A stretch of DNA of 64,000 nt, from NCBI GenBank assembly GCA_002716125.1, contig PAZH01000071.1:1-64000 (forward strand), given 5' to 3'. The DNA is from Rhodospirillaceae bacterium. Its GTDB lineage: Bacteria > Pseudomonadota > Alphaproteobacteria > UBA8366. Positions 17,170 through 25,580 of the stretch are shown here, one piece after another (position 1 is the stretch's first letter; every line of letters starts with the position of its first letter). The notes beneath the pieces are model-generated. The model did no database searches and had not been told where the DNA came from. It saw only the letters and a program-made list of their open reading frames with translations. The translations under genes and the position numbers were made by a program.

Positions 17170-17678
17170 TCACCCGCCCCCCGTATCTGCAGGTAGGCCG
17201 GTGCGGCGATATTCGCAATGGTCATCGCGAGCTCGGTATCACCTTCATCATACCAGCCTTCTTCATGCAGCAGATTGACGGTGCCTAACGTCTCACTGTT
17301 ATAGACGACAGGCACATTCAGGATCGCGTCGCAACCGAGCGAATGTATCAACGCGTGATCGAGAAAGAATTCGCGAATGTCGGCCGCGGTATAGCCGATG
17401 TAACACTGTTGATCGATCAACAAACGCTGGGTCCACGCGGTCGGCCGCACATCCTTGCGGCCCGCGATCGGATAGGCATCGAGATCACTGCTGTAGAACC
17501 GCTCCGTTTCTTGCAGGTCCGCGTGATACAGGAGAACCGTCAACACTTTATGGCCGATCACGGCCTTCATAGCCGCATCCAGCGCCCGGAACGTCGCCGC
17601 CGGTTGATCTGGCTGACGCAGCGCCGACGAGACGGCCTGGATATGGGGTAGCAGCTCTGTAGGCGTTTGTTTGCTCAT
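17166..17678 (-). CDS. GAF domain-containing protein (copy 1)
   Basis: A 170-residue single GAF-domain protein: TFRALDAAMKAVIGHKVLTV near residues 29-48, IGYTAADIREFFLDHALIHS in the middle, and the strand/loop NVPVVYNSETLGTVNLLHEE near 120-140. GAF domains bind small molecules or sense redox/ligands; no output domain is attached. The start at 17678 gives MSKQTPTELLPHIQAV. A paralogue roughly 70-75% identical by eye lies at 22589-23095 on the same strand, and the two bracket the DUF4956/CotH/VTC module. Ligand unknown. Confidence 0.85.
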   Translation of the reverse strand: MSKQTPTELLPHIQAVSSALRQPDQPAATFRALDAAMKAVIGHKVLTVLLYHADLQETERFYSSDLDAYPIAGRKDVRPTAWTQRLLIDQQCYIGYTAADIREFFLDHALIHSLGCDAILNVPVVYNSETLGTVNLLHEEGWYDEGDTELAMTIANIAAPAYLQIRGAGE

Positions 17679-18064
17679 AACGGTTCGACTCGATGTTCTT
17701 GGCGGCGCTTCACGTGAAGTAAGCTATCCGCACAGAGCCCCACTGCAAGACGGCATGTATGTTTTTCGGAAAACCGCACCTCGTTCAGGCCCTCGAAATA
17801 AAGAGATTACGGCAACCGACAGAGCCCTCATTATGCGTTGTGCGACCGGCCTCAATATCTACAAACAATCGTCACTGCATCTTCGCAATGGCCTGCGAGC
17901 CGGTCCATTCAAGCCGTGCTGCTCAGCTCTAAGTTCGAATTGACCCTTGGTATCACCATTCGTTAGATTGGGAATCATCTTATTCGAGGCCGCCTAGAAA
18001 CCTGCAGTACTTCGCTGCGGAAGATTTTCGCTTGCACTCCACTTAACGGACCTTTTGTAAAAGT
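17679..18064. other. Intergenic region between divergent GAF and DUF4956 genes
   Basis: 386 bases with no supportable gene. A 90-codon frame on the plus strand here has no recognisable features. Base composition becomes more A+T-rich toward the DUF4956 start. The only regulatory signal seen is a weak -35/-10 candidate at 17940-17968. Confidence 0.6.
17940..17968 (+). promoter_or_regulatory. Weak promoter candidate for DUF4956/CotH/VTC operon
   Basis: TTGACC (17940-17945), 17-base spacer, TTAGAT (17963-17968). The -35 is near consensus and the -10 is poor. It lies about 100 bases before the DUF4956 ATG. Confidence 0.3.
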
Positions 18065-18775
18065 ATGGAAGATATAAAGATCTTTGAGGAATTTTTTACC
18101 TCACATGTGAGCGCTAGCTCCGTTCCGGAATTGATCCTCAATTTGATCCTTGTGGCTGCGTTCGCGCATTTTCTTGCCAAGTTCTATATCAAGTACGGAA
18201 GAACGCTCTCCAACCGGAAAGATTTCTCCAACAATTTCATCACGGTTGCCATGGCAACCATGCTGATCATCACCATAATAAAATCTTCCTTGGCACTTTC
18301 TTTGGGATTGATCGGCGCCCTTTCCATCGTTCGATTTAGAGCGGCAATCAAGGACCCTGAGGAGCTGACCTATCTTTTTCTCGCGATTGCGCTCGGGCTG
18401 GGAATTGGCGCTCAGCAAACGATGGTAACCATCATTTCTTTCCTGAGCATTCTCCTAATCCTCTACATACGGCAATCGGGCCTTTTCGGAATTCGAAAAG
18501 AGAAGCAATGGCAACAGGACCTGCACCTGATCATTTCGACGGAGTTCCCGAAGCTTCTCCACCTGGACCTCATTCAGGACCTTATCAGTCAACATTGCCA
18601 ATACAGCCGGACGAAACGGGTCGATAAAACCGAGACTTCATTGGAATACATCTGCATCGTGGAATTTAAGGATAAGGGTTCACTCGAAGCCATCGATGCG
18701 GCTCTCAGGTCCATCGACGACAAGGTGAAAATATCGTTTATGGATCTGCGTGGAGGAATGACCGGCACCTCATAA
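18065..18775 (+). CDS. DUF4956 domain-containing membrane protein
   Basis: A 236-residue inner-membrane protein. The N-terminal ~135 residues contain three to four hydrophobic helices (VPELILNLILVAAFAHFLAK; FITVAMATMLIITIIKSSLA; LTYLFLAIALGLGIGAQQTM; TIISFLSILLILYI) and the DUF4956 hallmark LGLIGALSIVRFRAAIKDPEE. Residues about 150-236 form a cytosolic alpha/beta tail. DUF4956 genes are, to my knowledge, frequent neighbours of VTC-type polyphosphate polymerases and CotH proteins, as here. The CotH gene starts 48 bases downstream. The region is more A+T-rich than its surroundings. Biochemical function of DUF4956 is unknown. Confidence 0.9.
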   Translation: MEDIKIFEEFFTSHVSASSVPELILNLILVAAFAHFLAKFYIKYGRTLSNRKDFSNNFITVAMATMLIITIIKSSLALSLGLIGALSIVRFRAAIKDPEELTYLFLAIALGLGIGAQQTMVTIISFLSILLILYIRQSGLFGIRKEKQWQQDLHLIISTEFPKLLHLDLIQDLISQHCQYSRTKRVDKTETSLEYICIVEFKDKGSLEAIDAALRSIDDKVKISFMDLRGGMTGTS

Positions 18776-18823
18776 GGCGCCGTGAACCCGTGCCGATGAA
18801 CAAACAATGAGGGTTTCATTCGG

Positions 18824-21688
18824 GTGTTCGCGAGAAGAAAGATAGTTCTAGCCGCATTGGCGTCCTTGTTGATTCTACTTCCTCTCGGTGCCCATCTCAC
18901 GATGGGCGGTGTCCGAGGCATCGAACGCCTGGTCCTGTCTCACTACCCGGATGCTGTCGATGACTTTCGACAGTTCTTGCTCGATCTGAATCAAGATGTC
19001 GTCGGCATCGGATCGACAAGAAATTTCCCGCTCATAAGACTTTCGCTTTCCAGGAAGGATATCGTCCATTTTTCGGAACTCATCCGCAGATACAACGGAT
19101 GCAACGAGTACTATAAGCAGAACAACAAATGGCGGAAGGCCAAGCTCTATTTCGAGGGGATAAGTTACGCCGTAAAAATCAAATCCCACGGAAGGTGTCC
19201 GCACGACCATATCAAAGGGAAATTCATTTCACTTACCGTTAAGCTCCTCAACGGTGCCCAGATCCGTAAAACGACTCGCTTCAATCTTATCGTCCGAGAA
19301 AGACTCACCTTCTGGGGCGTTGTGTACAAGGATTTTGCGGAATTGTTCGGATTGCTCGCCCAGGAAATCGACCTGGTTAGAGTGCAGATCAACAACTGGG
19401 ACGAGAAACTATTCTATTTCGAAAAACGACTGAACGACGCCTATATGGAATCGATCGGCAAGTCTTCGCTGAGAAGGTTTGTTTACGATGACGGGACCAA
19501 CTCGACCGATAAATCTATGGTCTACAATGACGTCAATCCAAGCGAGCCGACGGTCCCGTTCTCCGAAGAAACGTTTAGGCGGAAGTTTCGTCAAGTCCTC
19601 GCCGAGACGGACTATTCCGAAATTAGCCGGCAGGGATTCTTCGAGCGTTATTTAAATTTCAACCGCGCCATTGGGGCAAACAAAGTCGATGAGATAATCG
19701 ATTATGTGGATTTCGATTATATCACCGACCTGCTCGCAGCCGTAACAGTCGGCGGCCTCCTGCATCATGGTTTCGCGGGTTTTAACCTTTACGTGTTTCT
19801 CGATTCCGCGAATGGAAAATTTTATCCCGTCATGCAACGAGACATCCTCCAGAGGTCCATCGAACCGGCCCCCGGAGAAACATTCGAGGAAAAGAACAAT
19901 GACGGTGCGGTCCGTTCGCCGTTGTTTCACGTTCTCGCGCAGAATGACCTAATTCGCCAAGCGAAATACCGGAAGATATACGACTTCATAAGAACGCACG
20001 GAGAAGAGACGATCCGAAGGCAAGAAGATTTATGGAAAGAACATGAAAGCCTGCATTACTTGGGGATGATGAAATTATTGGCGAGTAAGTTCGCGCCGGA
20101 AGGTTGGATCGGCGGTTACAAAAATCACACAGGGAACAATATTTCCGTCCTGAAAAATTACATCGCACGTTCCGAACTCGCCTCCCGAATTCACTTATCG
20201 GACGGCCGAATAGCGTTTCATATCGAACCAGTTTCAATGTCCGCCATTCGTTTCAATGAATTCAAAATCAAAACGTCCAATCGTTTTTCTCCAAAACTTT
20301 TAAAGCTTCGAATCTTTTCGCGTTTCGGTGACCAGCCAATGGTCTTGGCTGCGGATCGAGAATATGTCTTCCAATCCAATTCCGGATATGTCGACTTGCT
20401 TCCCGCATTCAAAGAATACGGATTCTCAACCGCCCTTGGCCCCGGTTCCGAAGCCGTCAACCGAAGCTACGTGATAATGCTCGAATTCGACGAAGGGTTA
20501 CCTGCAGGCTTTTCGAGAGAGGACATCGAGTTCGGTTTTAAAAACAGTATCACCGAAGAAGCAGTGACCGCGAAGGAGATACCGCTTCATGCCTCGCAAA
20601 GCCTGATCAAGAACCTACCGGAGAACGATTTTCCGCAGTCCAGGGACCCCTTGGAGACATGGATAAAAGCGCATCCATCTCTGAAAGCGAGCGTAGAAAA
20701 AGGAAATGTCATCCGACTTCACCCTGGTGACCATGAGCTTTATGAGGATTTGATATTTCCCGAAACAGCGAAGCTTGTTATCGGGCCAGGCACCACGGTC
20801 CGCATCGCCGCGGGAAAAGCCATATTGGCAAGAAATGGGGCCGAAATCATTGGATCCGCCTCGCAACCAGTCGTCATCACTTCTATAGATCCGGACAAGC
20901 CTTTCGGTTCCGTGGGCATTCTTGGCAACACAAAGGCGTCCACGAACATCAGCCATCTCCATCTTTCCAACGGCAGTGAAAGATGGATTGAGGGTATCTA
21001 TCTGCTGGGCGCGTTATCGATTCACTATAACGACAAGGTATCGATTTCTGACTCTATCTTCACAAACAACCGGGCTGACGACGGCATCAACATCAAGAAT
21101 GGATTCGTAACGATCAAAAACAGCCGGTTCGTCGACAACGCCTTTGACCAAATAGATCTCGACTACTGCCAAGGCACAATCGAGAATTCTGTTTTCATCA
21201 ATTCTCGTCCTGGCGACAACAACAATCAGGACGGATTGGACATTAGCGGTTCCAAAATACTGGTCTCCAATTCCCAATTTTACGGATTGCGGGATAAAGG
21301 TGTCAGCATCGGTGAAGAAACTTCGGTCATTCTTTATGCCAACAGCATTGAACACAACAACACCGGCGTCGCCGTGAAGGATCTATCCAGAGCCTATTTT
21401 GTGGATAACGCCTTTATCGAAAACAAAGCCGATATCAATCTGTTCCAGAAGAAGAGTATTTTCGGCGGGGGACATGCCTATCTCATCAATCCGGGTAAAG
21501 CGGGTACGGGTATCGTTTCTTTGATGGATAAGAGGTCATCCCTTAAGCGTATTCAGACCGAGGATGCTCCACTCAAGTCTCTTATCAAATCTGAAAGCGA
21601 CGGGATCGACGATTTGTTCTTGCGGCTTGAGCAGATACTGATATCCCCACATTCGGCCGCAGCATCGACGCAGGGAAAAGCTTCGTGA
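18824..21688 (+). CDS. CotH-kinase-like protein fused to a right-handed beta-helix domain
   Basis: A 954-residue exported or membrane-anchored protein. The GTG start at 18824 gives basic residues then a hydrophobic segment (IVLAALASLLILLPLGAHLT, residues about 6-28). Residues about 95-420 resemble the CotH atypical kinase fold: YAVKIKSHGRCPHDHIKGKF, VYKDFAELFGLLAQEIDLVR and FNLYVFLDSANGKFYPVMQR with the likely metal Asp in QRD, though these are divergent from Bacillus CotH. Residues about 635-885 are an Asn/Asp-rich parallel beta-helix with repeated strands (VSISDSIFTNNRADDGINIK, VTIKNSRFVDNAFDQIDLDY, KILVSNSQFYGLRDKGVSIG). The stop overlaps the GTG of the VTC gene. Protein phosphorylation outside the cytoplasm is inferred only. 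GAGG at 18809-18812 is the only ribosome-binding-site candidate. Confidence 0.75.
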   Translation: MFARRKIVLAALASLLILLPLGAHLTMGGVRGIERLVLSHYPDAVDDFRQFLLDLNQDVVGIGSTRNFPLIRLSLSRKDIVHFSELIRRYNGCNEYYKQNNKWRKAKLYFEGISYAVKIKSHGRCPHDHIKGKFISLTVKLLNGAQIRKTTRFNLIVRERLTFWGVVYKDFAELFGLLAQEIDLVRVQINNWDEKLFYFEKRLNDAYMESIGKSSLRRFVYDDGTNSTDKSMVYNDVNPSEPTVPFSEETFRRKFRQVLAETDYSEISRQGFFERYLNFNRAIGANKVDEIIDYVDFDYITDLLAAVTVGGLLHHGFAGFNLYVFLDSANGKFYPVMQRDILQRSIEPAPGETFEEKNNDGAVRSPLFHVLAQNDLIRQAKYRKIYDFIRTHGEETIRRQEDLWKEHESLHYLGMMKLLASKFAPEGWIGGYKNHTGNNISVLKNYIARSELASRIHLSDGRIAFHIEPVSMSAIRFNEFKIKTSNRFSPKLLKLRIFSRFGDQPMVLAADREYVFQSNSGYVDLLPAFKEYGFSTALGPGSEAVNRSYVIMLEFDEGLPAGFSREDIEFGFKNSITEEAVTAKEIPLHASQSLIKNLPENDFPQSRDPLETWIKAHPSLKASVEKGNVIRLHPGDHELYEDLIFPETAKLVIGPGTTVRIAAGKAILARNGAEIIGSASQPVVITSIDPDKPFGSVGILGNTKASTNISHLHLSNGSERWIEGIYLLGALSIHYNDKVSISDSIFTNNRADDGINIKNGFVTIKNSRFVDNAFDQIDLDYCQGTIENSVFINSRPGDNNNQDGLDISGSKILVSNSQFYGLRDKGVSIGEETSVILYANSIEHNNTGVAVKDLSRAYFVDNAFIENKADINLFQKKSIFGGGHAYLINPGKAGTGIVSLMDKRSSLKRIQTEDAPLKSLIKSESDGIDDLFLRLEQILISPHSAAASTQGKAS

Positions 21689-22422
21689 GCCAAAGCCCGA
21701 TCATTAGGACCGACGAAACGCCGATGCCGGAAACGAGTACAGCGGGTTCGCCTTTCAGGTTTGAGCGCAAGTTCCTGATAACCGAATACAGCTATGGAGA
21801 AGTCGAAGCTCTGGTCAAATTGCATCCGGCCTCGTTTCGCGAGATTCACATGCAAAGGTATGTGAACAACATCTATTTAGAATCCCATGGTTGGGACTGT
21901 TATTTCGACAGTGTCGAAGGTCACGGGAAGCGGACGAAAATTCGTGTCAGATGGTATGGAGACCTTACGGGATCGATCGCAAAGCCTGTATTGGAGTTCA
22001 AAAGCAAGAGCGGGCTCGTCGGACGCAAACGGTCATTCGCCTTACAACCATTCACGCTGACGAAGGGGTTCGATCAAAGAAATTTCGATGAAGTGATCGA
22101 TGGTTCCGCGCTTCCGAACGATGTCCTATTTGACTTGCGCCAACTGCGCCCGGTCCTTCTAAACCGTTACAGCCGAAAATATTATCAATCCGCAGATAAG
22201 CGGTATCGCATCACGCTTGATACGGACGTCTCTTTTTTTCATTTTCTCGGCAGCTTCAGAGGCCATGCTGTTACGTCAATTGTTCCAGGGACAACGATCT
22301 TGGAGCTAAAATATTCGATGGCCGATGATGACACAGTGCCCATGATCACGAGTCTCTTTCCCTGGAGGGTCAGCAAGAGTTCAAAATATGTAACTGGCGT
22401 GGAACAGTTATACGAATTGTAA
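21685..22422 (+). CDS. VTC domain polyphosphate polymerase
   Basis: A 245-residue VTC catalytic domain of the triphosphate-tunnel (CYTH) superfamily, which in yeast Vtc4 makes polyphosphate from ATP. The basic and acidic tunnel residues seem complete: RFERKFLI, RTKIRVRWYGD, LEFKSKSGLVGRKRSF, RYSRKYYQSADKRYRITLD, TTILELKYS and SSKYVTGVEQLYEL. The GTG start overlaps the CotH stop (GTGA); an alternative ATG lies at 21724. It is the last gene of the three-gene operon. No SPX domain or membrane anchor is attached, so the DUF4956 protein may provide the membrane partner. Confidence 0.9.
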   Translation: MSQSPIIRTDETPMPETSTAGSPFRFERKFLITEYSYGEVEALVKLHPASFREIHMQRYVNNIYLESHGWDCYFDSVEGHGKRTKIRVRWYGDLTGSIAKPVLEFKSKSGLVGRKRSFALQPFTLTKGFDQRNFDEVIDGSALPNDVLFDLRQLRPVLLNRYSRKYYQSADKRYRITLDTDVSFFHFLGSFRGHAVTSIVPGTTILELKYSMADDDTVPMITSLFPWRVSKSSKYVTGVEQLYEL

Positions 22423-22588
22423 AACGCCGTGCGCCGATCGGCCGATATGACCTTATCGCGAATAGAGCTCCCTCTGATGCGAGCCGGGTTAAGCCACTAT
22501 TAGCCCCAACATTCCGAATGAAGTATCCGGATCGCACTCGACCGATCTCGCCGGTCGGAGAGCATCGGCCAACTGTACCAATTAACGC

Positions 22589-23095
22589 CTAGCGCCCCGC
22601 GATCTGCAGAAATGCCGGCGTTGCGATGCTGGCAAGCGTGAGCGCGACCTCGATGTCGCTCTCTTCATACCAACCTTCCTCATGTACCAGATTAACGGTA
22701 CCCAAGGTCACGCTGTCATAGACGACGGGCACATTAAGGATGGCGTCGCAGCCGAGCGAATGGATTAGTTCGTGATCAAAGAAATACTTCTTAATATCGT
22801 TGGCGTCGTAGCCGATATAGCACTCCTGATTGATCAATAGCTTCTCGGTCCAGGCGCTTTGCGGCACGTCCTTCCGGCCCGCAATCGGATAGGCGTCGAG
22901 ATTGCTGCTATAGAAACGTTCAATCTCTTGCAGGTCCGCGTGGTACAGCAGGACGGTAATATAGGTATGCCCAATCACCGCATCCATTGCCGCGTCTAAC
23001 GCTTGGAAGGTCGCCATCGGTTGGTCAGGCAGGCGCAAGGCCGCGCCCAAGGCGTAAATATGCGGCAGCGGATCGATCGCGGCTTGTTTGCTCAT
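22589..23095 (-). CDS. GAF domain-containing protein (copy 2)
   Basis: A 168-residue GAF protein, paralogue of 17166-17678 (shared runs VLLYHADLQE, DAYPIAGRKDV, HSLGCDAILNVPVVY, LGTVNL.HEEGWY). The ATG at 23095 (MSKQAAIDPLPHIYAL) is chosen because GAGAGGA lies just upstream and it matches the other copy's start; the longer frame to 23173 adds non-homologous residues. With copy 1 it forms a direct, same-strand pair about 5 kb apart around the A+T-rich module. DNA identity by eye is only about 75-80%, so the duplication is not recent. Confidence 0.85.
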   Translation of the reverse strand: MSKQAAIDPLPHIYALGAALRLPDQPMATFQALDAAMDAVIGHTYITVLLYHADLQEIERFYSSNLDAYPIAGRKDVPQSAWTEKLLINQECYIGYDANDIKKYFFDHELIHSLGCDAILNVPVVYDSVTLGTVNLVHEEGWYEESDIEVALTLASIATPAFLQIAGR

Positions 23096-23215
23096 CTCAG
23101 TCCTCTCCACCGTTTCAAATTCACTCTCAAAGAGTTGACTTCTCCGTGTTCGGGCGCGTGCCCACTTATCCATTCAACAAGCAAAACATCCAATTTTACG
23201 GAAAGGCGTCAAGAA

Positions 23216-23338
23216 ATGAGAATACTGATTTGCGCCGTTGGGTTGGCAGCCCTGCTTATGGGATGTCAGACAACGAGCCAGAACTGGACCGACAAAGAAT
23301 GGGCCGAATACAACAGAGGATTGGTGCCCAAAAATTAA
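23216..23338 (+). CDS. Small lipoprotein
   Basis: A 40-residue predicted lipoprotein too short for ordinary ORF lists. A signal peptide MRILICAVGLAALLMGC has the lipidated Cys at residue 17 (LLMGC lipobox). The mature part is only 24 residues (QTTSQNWTDKEWAEYNRGLV at its start). GGAAAGG precedes the ATG. Size and layout recall entericidin-like small envelope lipoproteins, but I do not recognise the family. It is divergent from GAF copy 2 and convergent with a GST gene. Confidence 0.75.
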   Translation: MRILICAVGLAALLMGCQTTSQNWTDKEWAEYNRGLVPKN

Positions 23339-23348
23339 GGCACGGTGC

Positions 23349-23373
23349 GGCGGCGACCGAGGTCGTCGCCGCC
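23349..23373. terminator. G+C-rich hairpin between convergent genes
   Basis: GGCGGCGAC pairs perfectly with GTCGCCGCC around a 7-base loop. There is no T-tract, so terminator function is uncertain, but its position between the lipoprotein and GST 3' ends fits. Confidence 0.4.
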
Positions 23374-23416
23374 GACCCAGCCTGTCGCTCCGGTGAAACG
23401 GAAATCACTCTCTAAT

Positions 23417-24040
23417 TTATCCAGGCCGCGTTTCCGAAAACTCAGGCATGGCATTTGCCCTTTCGGAAAGCGCCGACAAATTCGGGCAATTCAGTGCCGG
23501 AGCGGAGGCCGGTCTGTGCATGGCGATGAAGTCCCAGAAACAAACCATCGATACATCGGCTTGCGTCAGTTGGTCGCCGATCATCCAGGGCCCCTTCACC
23601 ATCCCGTCGAGAGCTTCCACACCTTCCTTGGTTTGCTCGTACATGCGGTCGACCCAGGGCCGGAACACCATCTCGGGCGGCCGCTTGGCGTTGACGCCTT
23701 CTTCGTAATAGCAACTGATGGATTTTTCGACGGCACCCGCCGAGATTCCAATGATATTCATGACCTCCGTTCGCGCATCGCCGGACGGTGGGGTCAGGGA
23801 TTTCTCCGGTCCGACCAATTGGTCGAGGTAGTCCAGGATCGCGGCGCTGTCGACGATGGCACGGCCGTCGTCCGTCTCCAGCGCCGGCACCCGGCCCAAC
23901 GGATTGAACTTCTGGAGCTGTTCCAGTTCCTCCGGCACGCTGCCGCGCAACGGAATATGTTCGTGGTCAAGTCCGTAGAGACGCAAGGTCGTGCCGACCC
24001 GACGTGTAAACGGTGAACCAAATCCGCCAAAAAGCTTCAT
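23417..24040 (-). CDS. Glutathione S-transferase family protein
   Basis: A 207-residue GST. The N-terminal thioredoxin-like domain has MKLFGGFGSPFTRRVGTTLR (glutathione-activating Ser/Thr region) and the cis-Pro/glutathione contacts FNPLGRVPALETDDGRAIVD with DSAAIL. The C-terminal helical domain ends GPWMIGDQLTQADVSMVCFW, containing the N-capping box. Cytoplasmic; length normal. Substrate unknown. A second, unrelated-subgroup GST lies at 50565-51230. Confidence 0.92.
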   Translation of the reverse strand: MKLFGGFGSPFTRRVGTTLRLYGLDHEHIPLRGSVPEELEQLQKFNPLGRVPALETDDGRAIVDSAAILDYLDQLVGPEKSLTPPSGDARTEVMNIIGISAGAVEKSISCYYEEGVNAKRPPEMVFRPWVDRMYEQTKEGVEALDGMVKGPWMIGDQLTQADVSMVCFWDFIAMHRPASAPALNCPNLSALSERANAMPEFSETRPG

Positions 24041-24122
24041 ATATCCATTCCTTTTCTATATCGCCTGTCACCCGCTCGCAGATCGAACGGCACAGAGGCG
24101 TTCGCGCGTGGGGGGCGCGTCT

Positions 24123-25016
24123 CTATCCTTCCATCGCTTCGATCTGCGCCGCCAGCTCCAGCAAGGTATTTGCCTGCTTCAGGTGCGGCATGTCGATCAT
24201 CATCCCATCGAGGCCGACTGTGCCCATGCCGGGGTTCTCCGCAAAGACGGCGACCACGCGTTTCGCGTGCGCGATTTCTTCTTCGGACGGCGTGAAAGCC
24301 TTGTTGATGATCGGCGGTTGCGCGGGATGGATAGCGATCTTGCCAACGAATCCAGCCTTGCGATCGCGCAAGCAATCCTCCTCAAGCCCCTTATCGTCTC
24401 GGAAGTTGGTGATCAGCACACCGACCGGCTGCACGTCGATGGCGCGGCAAGCGGCGAGGCAGAGGCCCTTCACTTGCTTATAGACGTCGTCATAATCGCC
24501 GTCGGTACCGCGGTTGTCGCTGGCACCGAGCGCGGCCGCCAAATCTTCCGCTCCCCAAGTCATACCGACCAACCGGTCGCTGACCCCGTCGAGATAGGTG
24601 TGAAAGGTCAGGACCGACGCCGCGGTCTCCGTCGCGACACAAAGAATTTTGGTCGAGCCCTGCTCGATCCCTTCCGCCGCTTCCAGCGCTGAGAGATAAT
24701 TGCAGAGCGTGTTCACCTCTTTCGCGGAATAGACTTTCGGCAGGCAGATTCCATCCGGCTTGCCCGGCATGATCGCGGCCAAGTCCGGCAAGGCCAGGTC
24801 CGTGTCGAGCGGGTTGCAGCGGACATAGAGTTTCTGCCGCGATCGGTCCGTGTGTTTCTGCAGATATTCCCGAACCATCGTCCGGGCGATCTCCTGCCGG
24901 TCGTTGGAGACCGAATCCTCCAAGTCGAGGATCAGTGCGTCCGCGACATTCTCGCGCCCCTTCTCCAGCTTGCGCTCGCTGTCTCCCGGGACAAACAGCC
25001 AAGACCGGATAATCAT
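24123..25016 (-). CDS. HpcH/HpaI aldolase/citrate lyase (CitE-like) family CoA ester lyase
   Basis: A 297-residue TIM-barrel CoA-ester lyase. Motifs are RSWLFVPGDSERKLEKG, DALILDLEDSV (metal-binding Asp), YVRCNPLDT, ICLPKV, CVATETAASVL (metal-binding Glu) and GMTWGAEDLAAALGA, with a C-terminal GKIAIHPAQ. Such enzymes cleave malyl-, beta-methylmalyl- or citramalyl-CoA. The start overlaps the stop of an upstream MaoC hydratase (ATGA), and a second MaoC gene precedes that, so an operon for hydration then retro-Claisen cleavage of a branched enoyl-CoA is likely. Precise substrate unknown. Confidence 0.92.
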   Translation of the reverse strand: MIIRSWLFVPGDSERKLEKGRENVADALILDLEDSVSNDRQEIARTMVREYLQKHTDRSRQKLYVRCNPLDTDLALPDLAAIMPGKPDGICLPKVYSAKEVNTLCNYLSALEAAEGIEQGSTKILCVATETAASVLTFHTYLDGVSDRLVGMTWGAEDLAAALGASDNRGTDGDYDDVYKQVKGLCLAACRAIDVQPVGVLITNFRDDKGLEEDCLRDRKAGFVGKIAIHPAQPPIINKAFTPSEEEIAHAKRVVAVFAENPGMGTVGLDGMMIDMPHLKQANTLLELAAQIEAMEG

Positions 25017-25465
25017 GCCGGCTTCTTCATCATGAAGGCGGTCCGAGTGCAGTAGGCAACTTCCTCGTCCCGCTGGTTGTAACCGAAGTGCTCGAAGACA
25101 ACGAGGCCGCCGTTCGGGCGCGATTTCGACTCGCGCATCTCCTTTACCCGGGTGACGGAGCGGAGCGTATCACCGTGGAAGACCGGGTTCTTAAACCGTA
25201 CTTCGTTCATACCGAGATTGCCGAAGGTGGTGCCGAGCGTCGTGTCGTCGACCGAAACGCCGATGACGAGGCCGAGCGTGAAAAGGCTGTTCACGATCCG
25301 CTGCCCGAACTCAGTGCCCTTCGAGAATTCCTCGTCGAGGTGCAGCGGCTGCGGGTTGTGCGTCATCGCACAGAACATAAGGTTGTCGGTTTCCGTGACT
25401 GTGCGGGTCAGCGCATGGTTGAACTCCATGCCGATTTCAAATTCCTCGTAATAGAGGCCTGCCAT
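25013..25465 (-). CDS. MaoC family dehydratase (second in operon)
   Basis: A 150-residue hot-dog fold (R)-specific enoyl-CoA hydratase/dehydratase. The ATG at 25465 (MAGLYYEEFEIGMEFNHALT) has AGAAGGAGA upstream and is preferred over the longer frame from 25513. The hydratase signature is visible: TETDNLMFCAMTHNPQPLHL (catalytic Asp replaced by Asn/Gln-rich NPQPLH; His retained), then GQRIVNSLFTLGLVIG and VRFKNPVFHGDTL. The stop overlaps the CitE-like start. Absence of the usual catalytic Asp (D-x-N-P-x-H) makes mesaconyl-type MaoC relatives the nearest comparison. Confidence 0.9.
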   Translation of the reverse strand: MAGLYYEEFEIGMEFNHALTRTVTETDNLMFCAMTHNPQPLHLDEEFSKGTEFGQRIVNSLFTLGLVIGVSVDDTTLGTTFGNLGMNEVRFKNPVFHGDTLRSVTRVKEMRESKSRPNGGLVVFEHFGYNQRDEEVAYCTRTAFMMKKPA

Positions 25466-25540
25466 TTGGTTTCTCCTTCTTCTCCCATGTTCATGCTTCG
25501 ACGAGCGCCGCATGAGGTTTCTGTATGCAATGTCTTAAGG

Positions 25541-25571
25541 ACCTCATCCTGAGCCCGTCGAAGGTCGAGGT
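25541..25571. repeat. REP-like palindromic intergenic element
   Basis: Begins ACCTC and ends GAGGT (pairing arms), with core CATCCTGAGC...GTCGAAGG. This is the widespread alphaproteobacterial intergenic element resembling CCTCATCCTGAGC-N-GTCGAAGG-ACGAGG. It sits in the 115-base gap between the two maoC genes. Confidence 0.55.
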
Positions 25572-25580
25572 CACAATTCC

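Noticed and set aside
17409-17420. TTGATCGATCAA palindrome inside GAF copy 1, resembling an FNR box
   Set aside because: The half-sites are two bases apart rather than four and lie well inside a coding sequence.
17671-17943. 90-codon frame in the GAF/DUF4956 gap
   Set aside because: No ribosome binding site, no recognisable features, overlaps the likely promoter region.
17166-23095. Composite mobile element defined by the two GAF genes
   Set aside because: No transposase, integrase or target-site repeats seen, and the GAF copies are too diverged to be fresh repeats; kept only as an island hypothesis.
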